A stretch of 64,000 nucleotides of DNA from Cryptomeria japonica (taxonomy: Eukaryota > Streptophyta > Pinopsida > Cupressales > Cupressaceae): the NCBI RefSeq assembly GCF_030272615.1, contig NC_081411.1:44281517-44345516 (forward strand), given 5' to 3'. A program made the translations under genes and the position numbers. Shown here in pieces: positions 1 to 10,660 of this stretch. The notes beneath the pieces are model-generated. The model was not told the DNA's origin and made no database searches. It worked only from the letters and a program-made list of their open reading frames with translations. Within the stretch, counting starts at the first letter, position 1. Each line of letters starts with the position of its first letter.

Positions 1-930
1 GGCATACTAGGCATAAAACATCTAGATCCAAGTTCTGGAGAATCAATTGCCCTTATAATTTCAAAGGAAGCTTCGTTTGGATCTATAAGTCTTGAGGAGC
101 ACTTCTCCTTAGACATAGCAATTGAACCCCCAACATCCCTCACCTTCTCTGGCTTGCTCAGCATCTCAACACAACCATGAGAACTACTGCCAAGTGTACT
201 ATCCAAATTTATGCTGGGGGAGTTCAAGAGATTCTGGGTGGGGCTAGGGCCTTAAGATTACTCTTAGAATGATCAGCATAGAGGTTACCCCATGGAAGCT
301 TCACTGGCTAGGCAATATTATATCATGTGCATTCATATTGGGGGGTTTAATATCCCAAAAATTAGAGTTTAATATCAGTGAAATAGGGGGGATTTTAATT
401 TCAAGTATGAAAAAATACATTATTTGGTAAAAATAGGGTGGCTTTTAATTTAGGTTGTGTATTGGGAGGGGGTGAAGAAAAAGGAGTTTAGGGAATTTTT
501 TTTTGAAAATAGGGGGATTCTTTAGTATGACATGAACACACATGCTATAACCTAGGTTCACTAGGTGAAGCCTTCATGGGTTAACCTCTAGAACTTTTTG
601 AACTTTGTCACTGACATCCACCATGTTCTTTAATTTTTCAAGAATAATTTGTTGAGCATTAAGGTCCTATGGGGAGGGGGACTCACCTTGTCTCTAGTGA
701 TAGAGGGAGCCTTATCCATAGGATAACCCCTAGTCTGGTGATTAGTAGACTCCTTAGAGAGTCTCCTTATAGTCTCACTATATTCATTTAATCTATCAAG
801 CATGGATTTTCCATCCCTAAGATCCAAAGGATCGGAGGAGTTACTATGCTGAACATTAACCAGATAATTATTCTCCCTTGAATCTTCATTAGTGTTAATG
901 GAAGTATCAACCTTCTTATTCGAAGCTCTG
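1..930 (-). pseudogene. LINE-C ORF1 remnant, distal part
   Basis: This is the continuation of a LINE ORF1 whose N-terminal part lies at 8966-9860; the two halves are split by an inserted LTR (931-8965). On the minus strand two stretches stay open: about 930-635, a hydrophilic linker-like peptide with 'DPLDLRDGKSMLDRL', and about 264-1, with 'EMLSKPEKVRDVGG'. Between them (about 270-600) the frame is lost in AT-rich sequence with runs of G. Such low-complexity linkers lie between the zinc knuckle of plant L1 ORF1 and ORF2. The endonuclease and RT would lie left of the window. The link to LINE-C rests on the 5-bp target duplication (926-930 and 8966-8970) and on similar peptide style across the break, so it is inference. 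Confidence 0.45.
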
Positions 931-1280
931 TGTAATGTCCCCTTTTTAGTTCGTTCCCATTCTGGAGTGTTTGGCCTATCATTCTAACCCTCATAGGCTA
1001 ATAATTATGGATAGAGGGTCTTTTGAGATAGGGGCTTAGTTAATGAGGGTTCTTGTCTTCTCCAAAATTCAGTATGTTCTAGTTTGATCTTCATTTGATG
1101 CATATTGGACTTCATTTGGGCTCCATATGCATTACTTACTATTTATAGTAAGTCAGAGTTACACAAAGAGGGACCCTTTCTATTTTTAGTAAGGAAATTG
1201 CACGTAGAGAGGATAAAATGGTCAACTTCCAGGTGTAGACAAAATTGAGAAAAAATGTTTATTTGGGGAGTTATGATTAT

Positions 1281-1318
1281 TTAATTATTAATAAAGTGAA
1301 CACTTTATTAATAATTAA
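1281..1318. repeat. Perfect 18-bp palindrome
   Basis: The arms 1281-1298 and 1301-1318 are exact reverse complements around a 2-base spacer (AA at 1299-1300). The arms are AT-rich and end in AAAGTG/CACTTT at the centre. It lies inside the probable solo LTR, upstream of a TATA-like sequence, so it could be a regulatory site or simply a hairpin in the LTR. Confidence 0.75.
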
Positions 1319-1590
1319 TTATAATAAGGCATTTAATGTTATATTAAAAAGTTATTAATATTTCATAAAAAGGGTCTTTGCATCATTAAAAAGGGGCCAA
1401 CTGATTATTTAAGTGATGTGCCTAGGCCAATGGAGTGAAATTAAGTTATAATGGCAACATTAAAAGAGTTTAATGAGTTAAAAAAGCGCTTTTTTGGAGA
1501 AATTTGACCCCCTCTTGGAAAGATATAAATATACATTGAAGAAGCCAATAAACTCATTATTGAGCATTTGTTATTTCTTCATTCATGAAC

Positions 1591-1909
1591 TGTTAGAGTA
1601 AAGTAATTAATTAACTTTACTCTCCTCTTAAGATTTCTCTTTATGCATATATTAGTCATTTAATAATTAATATTTAATTATTAAATGCTCTCACCTTAGG
1701 GTTAGGTTTTCCTTTCGGTGTTGATCTCCTTTATAAGGATTGATCTCTTGTATTATTGTTATTCTCTTGATTCATTTTTCTCTGATAATAAATCTTTTCA
1801 CTTTGTCAGAGCCAAAACCCTTGTATTCGTTCTCTCTCTTTCTTTGTGACAGGTTTCTTGCATGCAAGTTTCTTTGGGTTCTGTGGATTTGTATTTCTCA
1901 AATCCCACA
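1591..1909 (+). repeat. Copia-A 5' LTR
   Basis: It begins TGTTAGAGTA and ends AATCCCACA, 319 bp. TATA-like and AATAAA-like sequences (for example GATAATAAATC near 1790) lie within it. It differs from the 3' LTR (7311-7629) by five transitions. The start TGTTAGAGTAAAG and several inner blocks are shared with the LTR of Copia-B, so the two are related families. Confidence 0.96.
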
Positions 1910-1921
1910 TGGTATCAGAGC
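1910..1921 (+). other. Copia-A primer-binding site (tRNA-iMet)
   Basis: TGGTATCAGAGC follows the 5' LTR with no gap. It is the complement of the 3' end of plant initiator tRNA-Met and primes minus-strand DNA synthesis. Confidence 0.95.
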
Positions 1922-3061
1922 CATATCTGCTGCAGCTTGTTCAGACTTTTGAAAGATCTTGAGATCTAAGTTTTGGTTGCATGAGATCTGTTTTTGTCTT
2001 CTGTTTTTTATTTTGGAATAGGGGGTATTTTTTTTCGGTGCACTTTGAGCCCAAACGAACCACACTGTTGAGCTCATAGCGCCCAAAAACCCCTATTTTC
2101 ATATAAAATTCATTTGATTTGGACACCGTTGCTCCAGAAGGCAAAAAAAAATTTGCCCCAAGGCCATACGGCCCTAGGGCACGTAGTTCGAGGCACACCC
2201 AACAAAAAAATCAAAAAAATAAAATAAAAAATTGCAATTTTTTTATTTTCACGGGCGCAGCCAGTTTAAAGGCACGCGCTGCCGGTGCGCCACCCGGCGG
2301 CCACTGCCCGGCCACCGCCGCCGACGGTAACCACTGGCCGCGGCCAAGCAGCCACCGCCACGCCGCCGGCGAAGCCCGCAGCCCGCGCGCCGCCCGCCCT
2401 CCGCTGGAACTAGCGGCACCGCCCTTGAGCCGCCCCCGCGCCACCAGCTCCTGGTCGCCCAAAGGACCAGGGGCCTATTTTTTAAAGCCCTTGAGGGCTC
2501 TAAGGGTCCATTTGGGTCTTTTTGGAGCTGTTTTACACAATCGGGCATAAATTGGGCGTCCGATCTCCGTTTTTTGAAAACGAATAGGCGTTGGAAAGCT
2601 GACTCCAAGCCCGTTCTAATGGTATAGGAATTTTTTCATATTTCTCTAGTTTGATTGCATTTTTTTGCAGTCAAAGTCCGATGAACCTTTTTGCACTCCG
2701 AGGGGCATAACTTGCTCGTTTTTGCTCCGTTTTTCGAAAGCGAATAGGCGTCGGAAAGGTGGTTCTGTGATCTTTCCAGTTCTATAGTCTATTTCATCAT
2801 TAAATTTTGTAGGTGCTCATAATTTTGTCTCAACCAGTTACTGCTTTCTATCATTTTCAGGCTTTCAGTTTGTACTGGGGATTATTTTTTTTTGCATTGT
2901 GGGGGGGTGTTTTTCTTGTTTTCTGTTATTTACATCAGAAAACCAGAATATAAAAACACCAATACAAAACAATCAAACCCCTTCTGCATCTTCTGTCTAG
3001 TTCTGAAAGACCACTTAATAATAATTAAAAAATTCAGAGTAGTTGAGGCACAGTTCACAGG
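1922..3061 (+). other. Copia-A leader with GC-rich segment
   Basis: This is an untranslated leader of about 1.1 kb before gag. Positions 2265-2455 are extremely rich in GCC/CCG, against an AT-rich surrounding. Straight after it comes a hairpin-forming CCTGGTC...GACCAGG (about 2449-2471). The same layout (a GGCCxTACGGCCCTAGGGCAC block, poly-A/T, a GC-rich tract, the hairpin) recurs in Copia-B at 53640-54100 on the other strand. Packaging or translation control is a guess. The ORFs seen across the GC tract look accidental. Confidence 0.8.
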
Positions 3062-6000
3062 ATGGCCGACAAACCTATTGACTCTCTCACACCGCATAAT
3101 TACCACACTTGGAAGGGTCGCATGATGACTCTTCTCCAGTCTCGCGGGTTATGGTCTTGTTTGGATGAGATTCAACCTCAGTTGACACGTCCCTTTGAGG
3201 TTATGCAGCACAGGAACAATATGGATCAGGCTATGGGATTGATGACTTTACACATTTCTGACAGTCTCCAGTTTTATCTTGAGGGTTGTCTCACTCCTCG
3301 AGCCATTTGGACCAAGTTTGAAGGACTTTTTGGTACTGTCAACGAGTTCAGAGCTTTGCAGCTTGAGGCAGAGTTAACTTCCTTGGTACCTGATTTGTTT
3401 CCCTCTATTGAGGACTTTCTGATGAAGTTCAAACAGCAAAGATCTATCTTGCAGGGTTATGGTAAGACTAAGACTGATACAAAGTGCATTTTCCTGATCC
3501 TCTCCAAGCTTCGGGGTCCATTTCAGATCTTCTCTTCGACCTTCTATTCCACCATCGATGCCTTGGGTGCTCGACATGTCATGCCTTCTTTTGAGGTCTT
3601 TTGTGATCGTCTTACTCGTGAGCAAGCTAAGCTTAAGCAGTTGGATTCACTTTCAGGTTCACAGAACCAAGCATTGGTAGCCCAGTCCTCCAAAGGAAAA
3701 CAAAAACAGAAACCGAAGCCTAAGAAAGATTCAAAGGCTAGTGAGAATCCCTCCAAGCCACCACCTAAGTCTGATTCAAAACCACAGTTCAATTCTAAAA
3801 AGGGCAAATCTTCAAAGTCTGGTGAGTCTTCCTCCAAGACTAAGAAGAACTCTAGTGATCCTTGCAGTTTTTGTGGCAAGGAAGGACATCCCGTTTCCAG
3901 GTGTTGGAAACATTTAGAGGCTTTGGAGGAAGCCATGCAGCAGCATAATATCAGTGCACCTCAGCCTCCTTCACAGCCCATAGGGAAAGGACATGCTCTT
4001 TCTGCACGAGCATTTTCCTCTGCATCCACTTGGATTCTAGATTCTGGTGCCTCTCACCATATGACACACACAGAGGATTTGGTCACCGCTCTTGCTCCTA
4101 CAGGCACTAGACATAGTGCAGTTGGTGACTCAGCACAACTTTCCGTTCAGGGTTCCGGTACTGTTTCATTGGATGGTGGTTGTCTTCAGGATGTGCTTTT
4201 GGTTCCTGACATTTTGACAAACCTTCTATCCGTTTATCAAATTTGCCACTCTGGCTCTGGTAAGACAGTTGAGTTCTCACCTCATGATGTGGTTATTCGA
4301 GATCTTCATGATCCTAACTTGGTTGTGGCTACAGGGAGTGTGGATTCTGCATCTCACTTATATAGTTTTGATGGCTTTGAGAGTTCAGACACTGTTGGTT
4401 CCTCTCTTATAGCACATGCAAATTCAGTGAGCAAGCTTTGGCATGAGCGTTTTGGCCATGTCAATTATAGATATCTACAGTAGATGAGTACATAGGCAAT
4501 TGTGATTGGGCTTCCACAGATTTCTTGTACGGATGGTGTATGTCGTGGTTGTGTCCTCGACAAACATCATCGAGATCCTTTTCCTAAGGGTCGAGCCTCT
4601 CGTGCTAGGGCAGCCCTAGAGTTGGTACACAGTGATTTTATGTCCTTTCTGACTCTTTCTTTTTCAGGGGCCCATTATGTGCTCACTTTTATTGATGACT
4701 TCTCCAGATGTACATGGGTGTACTTTCTTAAGTACAAGTCTGATGTCTTTGACTCTTTCAGGATTTTTAAGACATTTGTGGAGAAGCAATCTGGACTTTC
4801 TATCAGGAGGATACACACAGATAATGGGGGGGAGTATGTTAATCAGGCATTCAGAGATTTTTGCACTGAGCATGGTTTACAGCATCAATTTACCGTTTCT
4901 TACACCCCTCAACAGAATGGTGTTGCTGAGAGAAAGAACAGAACCTTACGGGAGATGGCAAATTGTATGATACAATCATGAGCTATGAGTTCTTCATTTT
5001 GGGCTGAGGCAGTCAATTGTGCCAATTATATTCAGAATCGGATGCCTCATAAGGCATTGCGACATATGACTCCTGAGGAGGCTTGGACCCATGTCATGCC
5101 TGATGTTTCTACATTCCGAGTTTTTGGTAGTGAGGCTTGGGCATTTATTCCTGATGCTCAGCGGAACGCCATGGAGAGGAAGAGCCGACCACTCATATTT
5201 GTTGGCTACTGTGAGGATGTTAAGGCATACAGGTTGTTTGATCCTGATTCCAGAGAGGTCCTGTTTCGACGGGATGTCCAGTTTGATGAGTGCTATCCTC
5301 AAATGGATTCTCCATCCCCAGCTTCTCCCTCATTGCCTACTCCTTCCTCTTCATCTCTTGAGGATTACTTATCTCTTGAGGATGATGTAGATGATGATCC
5401 ACCATCTCCACCACCACTAGTTGCTCCGTCTTTGCTGAGTCTTTGCCGAGGTGGGCCCATGATACTGTTGAGGCAGCTGGTTCTTTGGCAAGAGATCCTT
5501 CAAATACTTGTCGCACTCGTGCTTAGACATTTGGTTCTAGTCTTTTGAGTCATGCCATTTCAGATGATCCTCAAAAGTTTTCAGAGGCGACAGGACACCT
5601 TGAGTGGGATAGGGCCATGGATGAGGAGTATTCTTCTTTGATGAAGAATCATACTTGGGATCTTTGTCCTCTTCCTAAGGGAAGAAAGTTGGTTCGGTGC
5701 AAGTGGGTGTATCGTACCAAGTATGCTGTAGATGGTTCTATTGATAAGTATAAGGCCCGTCTTGTTGCGAAGGGGTTTTCTTAGGTAGAGGGTATTGACT
5801 ACTCTGAGACCTTTGCTCCTATCGCCAAGATGAATTCTATCCGCCTGGTACTTTCACTTGCAGCTTCACAGGGATGGATAGTGTTTCAGATAGATGTGAA
5901 GAGTGCCTTCTTGCATGGAGACCTACATGAGGAGATCTATATGGAGCAGCCTCAGGGTTTTGTGCAGGACACTTCTTTGGTTTGTAGATTTCGACGTTCA

Positions 6001-7088
6001 TTGTATGGTCTCAAACAAGCCCCTCGGGCTTGGTATGAGAAGATGGACTCTTTTTTGCTTTCCTCTCACTTCACACAATATCATTCTGATCACACAGTGT
6101 ATATTCAGCATCAGGAGGATGATCTTTTGATTCTTGTGCTATATGTAGATGATCTCATCATTACAGGTAGCTCATCCTCCATGATTCAGAGTGTTTAGAG
6201 AGCGTTGATGGAGCAGTTTGAGATGACAGATCTTGGTCTCTTGCACTTCTTTCTGGGTCTATAGGTTATTCAGTCTTCGGATGGGATTTCCATATTTCAG
6301 GAGAAGTATGCTCTTGATATGCTTCACCAATTTGGCATGCTTGATTGCAAGTCTGCCCCCACTCCATTTCAGTCAGGTGTTGTTTTGTCTTCCACTTGCT
6401 CTACTCCTTCAGTAGACCCCACTTTATATAGGCAGTTGGTTGGCAGTTTGTTGTACCTGACACATTCTCGTCCTGATCTTTCCTTTGCGGTTGGCCTTGT
6501 CTCTCGGTTCTCCCATGATCCTCATGAGAGCCATTGGCAAGCAGCCAAACGTATTTTGAGGTACATTCGGGGCACCACTCATTATGGCATTCACTACACT
6601 TCAGGATCCCCTCACATCATTGGCTTCACTGACTCCGATTGGGCTGGTGATGTCAATGATTGGAAGTCTACTTCTGGCTTCATTTTTTGCCTTGGTTCTG
6701 GTCCTATTACATGGTCTTGCAAGAAGCAGTCTACTATTGCATTATCATGTACCGTGCAGCAGTGTTAGACAGTCAGGAGGTTTTATGGCTTCGGCAGTTG
6801 ATGACAGAGTTTGGGTTTCCTCCAGATTGTCCCACTACTCTTTGGTGCGACAATCAGAGTGCCATTCATATTTCTCGCAACCCAGTGGAACATCAGCGGA
6901 CAAAGCATATTGAAATCCACATGCACTTCATCAGGCAGTTGATTTAGGATGGTTCTCTCATCTTGGAGTACATACCTACAGAGGAGCAGGTTGCTAACAT
7001 CTTCACTAAACCTTTGGCATCTCTGCGATATCTTCAGTTGCGCTCCATGCTTGGGGTGAAGGAAGTTGTCCTTGGGGGGTCTCAGTGA
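3062..7088 (+). pseudogene. Copia-A gag-pol polyprotein, broken
   Basis: Gag starts at 3062 (MADKPIDSLTPHNYHTWKG) and has a zinc knuckle CSFCGKEGHPVSRC near 3865. Protease is at about 4030 (WILDSGASHHMT). Integrase spans about 4500-5200 (DDFSRCTWV, HTDNGGEYV, AERKNRTLREM). RT spans about 5560-6200 (IDVKSAFLHGDLHEEIYMEQ, LYVDDLIITGSS). RNase H spans about 6620-6950 (FTDSDWAGD, TTLWCDNQSAIH). Stops interrupt it at 4481, 4493, 4979, 5524, 5782, 6196, 6262 and 6945. A frameshift lies near 5430. A small deletion near 6755 removes the expected catalytic Glu segment of RNase H and shifts frame again. Seven stops are TAG and one is TGA. The natural end is TGA at 7086-7088. It cannot make a working polyprotein. 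Confidence 0.95.
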
Positions 7089-7301
7089 AGCCTTCCTTCC
7101 TTCATGTTTTCTTTTTTAGCATGATTCTTTATCTCTTTTTGGAGAGGAGTTTTTTCCCACTGGGTTTTCTCCTTTACTCCGCTTTATAGAGATTTTCTTG
7201 TATTCAGGTACCTGATCAGGCCTTGTTGCTGGGACCCTTTATTGCATTGTAGTTCCTTTGCTTTCTTCTGCATTGTTTGTAGCTGCATTGTAGCTCATCT
7301 T

Positions 7302-7310
7302 AAGGGGGGG
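7302..7310 (+). other. Copia-A polypurine tract
   Basis: AAGGGGGGG lies directly against the 3' LTR and primes plus-strand synthesis. The flanking GCTCATCTTAAGGGGGGG block is shared with Copia-B. Confidence 0.93.
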
Positions 7311-7629
7311 TGTTAGAGTAAAGTAATTAATTAACTTTACTCTCCTCTTAAGATTTCTCTTTATGCATACATTAGTCATTTAATAATTAATATTTAATTA
7401 TTAAATGCTCTCACCTTAGGGTTAGGTTTTCCTTTCGGTGTTGATCTCCTTTATAAGGATTGATCTCTTGTATTATTGTTATTCTCTTGATTCATTTTTC
7501 TCTGATAATAAATCTTTTCACTTTGTCAGAGCCAAAACCCTTGTATTCGTTCTCTTTCTTTCTTTGTGATAGGTTTCTTGCATGCAGGTTTCTTTGGGTT
7601 CTGTGGATTTGTATTTCTCAAATCCTACA
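7311..7629 (+). repeat. Copia-A 3' LTR
   Basis: It begins TGTTAGAGTA and ends AATCCTACA, 319 bp, the same length as the 5' LTR with five transitions between them. The target duplication TGAAC follows at 7630-7634. Confidence 0.96.
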
Positions 7630-7894
7630 TGAACTGTGGAAGAAGACAAGGGTTTTCTGCCATATCCGGCATTGGAGAACATAGCCTCTTCAGTGTTTAG
7701 CAATTTTGAGGCTGTGAAATACTAGTTGGGATTATTACCGGAGTGTGGGATTCATCCAGGAGTCCAATTTGTGCTAATAGGTGGAATATATCATCTAGGG
7801 TTTGAAGGAATGGAAGGTATAACTACAACAGACCTGGAGATTCATATTGGTTGCCATTATACATCAGGAAATCAAGTATTCAATTGGAAGATTA

Positions 7895-8266
7895 TGTTAC
7901 AAGTGTGATTGTCATTGCACCAAAAGATCAACCTGTTAATGTCTGATACAACCACTAGACTTATAGAATCCACAGGAGGCGGTTAAGCCATGTCACAAAC
8001 CTGAGCGTTGCGTTGTACAACACAAGGAGACCAAGGGCACACACCTTGCAACAATCCCCCCAGTGCAAGTGAGGGGTTTGAACCTGTGACCAAGCTCTGA
8101 TACCACCTGTTACAAGTGTGATTGTCATTGCACCAAAAGATCGACCTGTTAATGCCCGATACAACCACTAGGCTTATAGAATCCACAAGAGGTGATTAAG
8201 CCATGCCACAAACCCAAGCGCTGCGCTGCACAACACAAGGAGACCAAGGGCACACACCTTGCAATA
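7895..8266 (-). mobile_element. TRIM/SMART-type miniature LTR retrotransposon
   Basis: Two direct 159-bp repeats (7895-8053 and 8108-8266) flank a 54-bp middle. The 5-bp target duplication GATTA is at 7890-7894 and 8267-8271. Read on the minus strand, the middle starts GGTGGTATCAGAGC (tRNA-iMet primer site) and ends ACTGGGGGGAT (polypurine tract), so nothing but priming signals separates the LTRs. LTR ends are TGTTGC...GTAACA, with one end mutated to TATTGC. I count 14 differences between the LTRs, all transitions (about 9%), so it is much older than Copia-A. It encodes nothing and would depend on another element's proteins. Confidence 0.92.
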
Positions 8267-8965
8267 GATTATATACAGCTACAACATGGACCTGTTTAAT
8301 TGGTAGATTATATACATTGTAGAGTGGAGACTATCATTTGCAACAAGCATTTTACATACCAAGTTCTCTAATTTTGTTGACATAAAAACTGGGAATTACA
8401 TGCTATATCTTTGTAACTATTTGGCATGAGAATAATAATAAAGACATCATTATGTTGCTGCCATATAATTGCTAGTTTGCATGCTAAGTGTTTGTTAAAA
8501 TGCCAATGGTGATATAGATGCGTGTTCATCATCAACTCATTAAAATTAGGTTGTATATCAGCATTATGCTTGAGTTGCATCTAAAGAAGGAGATACAATG
8601 TTGCATGCCACATGTTTGTCTAAATGTCTATTGGTTGTAAGTGTCCTTTGTTGTACCTTCATGTTGGGACGAATAGATGCATGCCAAGTATTTGATAATT
8701 TGTCAAGTAGTTGAAATTAATATTTTCAGTCATTAATATGCATGTGAAAAGTCATAAAAATAACTGGCATATCATTTCTATGTCATTGATAGTCAATCTT
8801 GCATTGCTAGAAGCATTCAAAAACATCAAGTGCAACATACAAGACCGAAACAATAAAAACAAAAACTCAAAACAACAAGTTTAGGCATTGACTGCAAAGT
8901 GTTTGACAATATTCCTTGTGCCTCTAATCACTAAATTTGGATCAGAGTTAGCAAGGAATCCTACA

Positions 8966-9860
8966 CTCTGCCCTTGATTGAGGATTTTATCATCAGTATT
9001 ATTCACCTTATGAGGGCTCTCTTTAGAGTTTGGAGGATTAGGGTTAGTCGAGGAATCAAATTTTTTCTTTTTATTTTGAATCAAGGGGCAATTTTTCCTA
9101 ATATTTTCTTCTATCTTACAGACAAATCAAGCATTAATTCCTCCAAGGAATTCCACAGGGTAACTGAAGATTTCATCTTTGAATTCAACTTTGATTTCCT
9201 TCGAAAGGTTTTTTCTTGGACATAAGGAAATGAGTAATCTAGCATTCATGTGCGGGAGTAAGGTGGAAGTTTCATCCATTTTAATCATTTTACCAATAGG
9301 GTCTAGGGCCTTGGGGATGGTAGACCACAGGAAGGGGGGAACATTTTGAATAGTGACTCATCTAGGGCTCGACAAAGTCAAAATCTCCTTAGCATTTACA
9401 TCAATATCCCCACGAGATGGCTCTAAAACACCCGAGCTCGATATTCCAATATTGCCTTTCAATGGCTTTCAATTGACTGGAGTGGTCTTTAAAGAAAATA
9501 AGAAAAAGCCCTCTTTGTATCATATGATAGAAAGTGAAAGAAAAACCTAATTTTTTTGCTCAGACATTATGCAACTATGAATCTAAGTAATTTATAGAAG
9601 GCATTTTGTTCACATCAACGATAGCCAAAAAATGGCAACATGTTATAATCTTGAAATTTTACTATCAATAACTGAGACCGTCTGCTAATTAGGAACAACA
9701 ACAAAATCAGAGGTAGAACCGGGCTTACCTCATCCTCCATTGCTCTTGTAGCCCTCTTCCTCCAACTGAGATTTTGGTGAGAATTTGGCTTTGACCGGAA
9801 TATTAACAACTCCTTCAAGCACTTGTTTGGTGGTTTGTTACCCATAAAAAACCGACAGAA
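8966..9860 (-). pseudogene. LINE-C ORF1 remnant, N-terminal part
   Basis: Minus-strand peptides match a plant L1 ORF1: a start-like segment near 9845, then about 9345-8970 with 'IPKALDPIGKMIKMDE', 'LLPHMNARLLISLCP' and a damaged zinc knuckle 'FVCKIEENIRKNCPLI'. The order (DUF4283-type domain followed by CCHC knuckle) is that of the RNA-binding ORF1 protein. The same peptides are recognisable in LINE-A (about 38850-39010), so both are one family. A TGA and at least one frameshift break it, and it is cut at 8966 by the LTR insertion. Confidence 0.7.
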
Positions 9861-10410
9861 GGGATGGAATTAATTCTCAACCATTGTATAGTTTTTAAAT
9901 TAAAACCATACTTCAAATAAAATATTAAAAATTAAAATAAGCTATATTAAAAGTAGATTTTTTTAACTTTTATTTTAAAAACTACAAGTAAAAACAAACT
10001 TATAAAGTTAAAAAAAAAATGAAACCTATTAAAAAGTAAAATATTTATGTAATTGTTTTTTTTTAAATCATGTTTTGATATCATAGACTAGAGAAATTTC
10101 ATGTTTTCTATAATTTTTTTAAATAGAAATATTATTAATAATATATTTTTTAAATATAATAAAAAAGTAATTTTAATTTATTCAAATTAATATAAAAATT
10201 TAAATTATAGATTGAAGGTTTCTACATATTGTTAAGATTTTTTAATTAAAAAACAAGTTTAAAAGTTATTTATTGTTCCAACAAAAAAATGCTATTTAAT
10301 AATTTTCCTTTCAATTATCAAATTTATCATATATAAATTAAATTTTTTTGTTAAAATCAATTTTAATATATCAAGATTTTAAATTCAAATTATAAATGTT
10401 TAAGAATTTA
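9861..10410. other. AT-rich DNA without recognisable gene
   Basis: This is very AT-rich sequence with long A and T runs. No coding frame or structured repeat is seen. Confidence 0.7.
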
Positions 10411-10660
10411 TCATCATTTAAGATGATATTAAAAAATATTTAAGACAATCTTTTTGGGTAAAAATAAATGATTGAGGGGTATCAATTCCATCATATTCAT
10501 CATCCCTTATTTAGAAGTCTTCCACACAACAAAACTTGATCTTTGATGGACTCATTCAAAACTATTCAACTTCATTATCAACTAATAAAGATTTTTAGAC
10601 TTTAATATATCATATTAAATTTATTTTTTTTAAATTAAAATGAAAATGAAAATGAAAATG
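10411..10660. repeat. Dispersed repeat, copy 1 (partner at 31408-31692)
   Basis: It shares long near-identical blocks with 31408-31692 in the same orientation, including TTCCACACAACAAAACTT and CATTCAAAACTATTCAACTT. The second copy lies just upstream of the TNL gene. No terminal inverted repeats or target duplication were found. It may be a small transposon family or a fragment of a duplicated promoter region. Confidence 0.75.

Larger units (their letters stand above)
1591..7629 (+). mobile_element. Copia-A: full-length Ty1/Copia LTR retrotransposon (dead)
   Basis: This is a 6,039-bp element with 319-bp LTRs (1591-1909 and 7311-7629), a primer-binding site complementary to initiator tRNA-Met, a G-rich polypurine tract, and the 5-bp target duplication TGAAC (1586-1590 and 7630-7634). 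The internal order gag, protease, integrase, reverse transcriptase, RNase H is that of Ty1/Copia. By eye the LTRs differ at five positions, all transitions (about 1.6%), so the insertion is fairly young. The polyprotein is nevertheless broken by eight in-frame stops, one frameshift and one small deletion. It sits inside an older LTR. Confidence 0.97.
931..8965. mobile_element. Probable solo LTR (about 1.6 kb) carrying nested Copia-A and TRIM
   Basis: The sequence starts TGTAATGTCC at 931 and ends GAATCCTACA at 8965, giving TGTA...TACA ends. It is flanked by the 5-bp repeat CTCTG (926-930 and 8966-8970). Removing Copia-A and the TRIM with their target duplications leaves about 1.6 kb (931-1590, 7635-7894, 8272-8965). 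No coding domain is seen in those parts. A TATA-like stretch (TATAAATATA) lies near 1525. LINE ORF1 protein occurs just outside both ends, which supports these borders. A short deleted element with two LTRs is the alternative, but I see no second copy of the ends. Confidence 0.5.

Noticed and set aside
2119-2608. Open reading frames of 83-143 codons across the GC-rich Copia-A leader, both strands
   Set aside because: Ala/Pro/Arg-rich products of a (GCC)n tract with no stops by composition; the equivalent tract in Copia-B differs in sequence.
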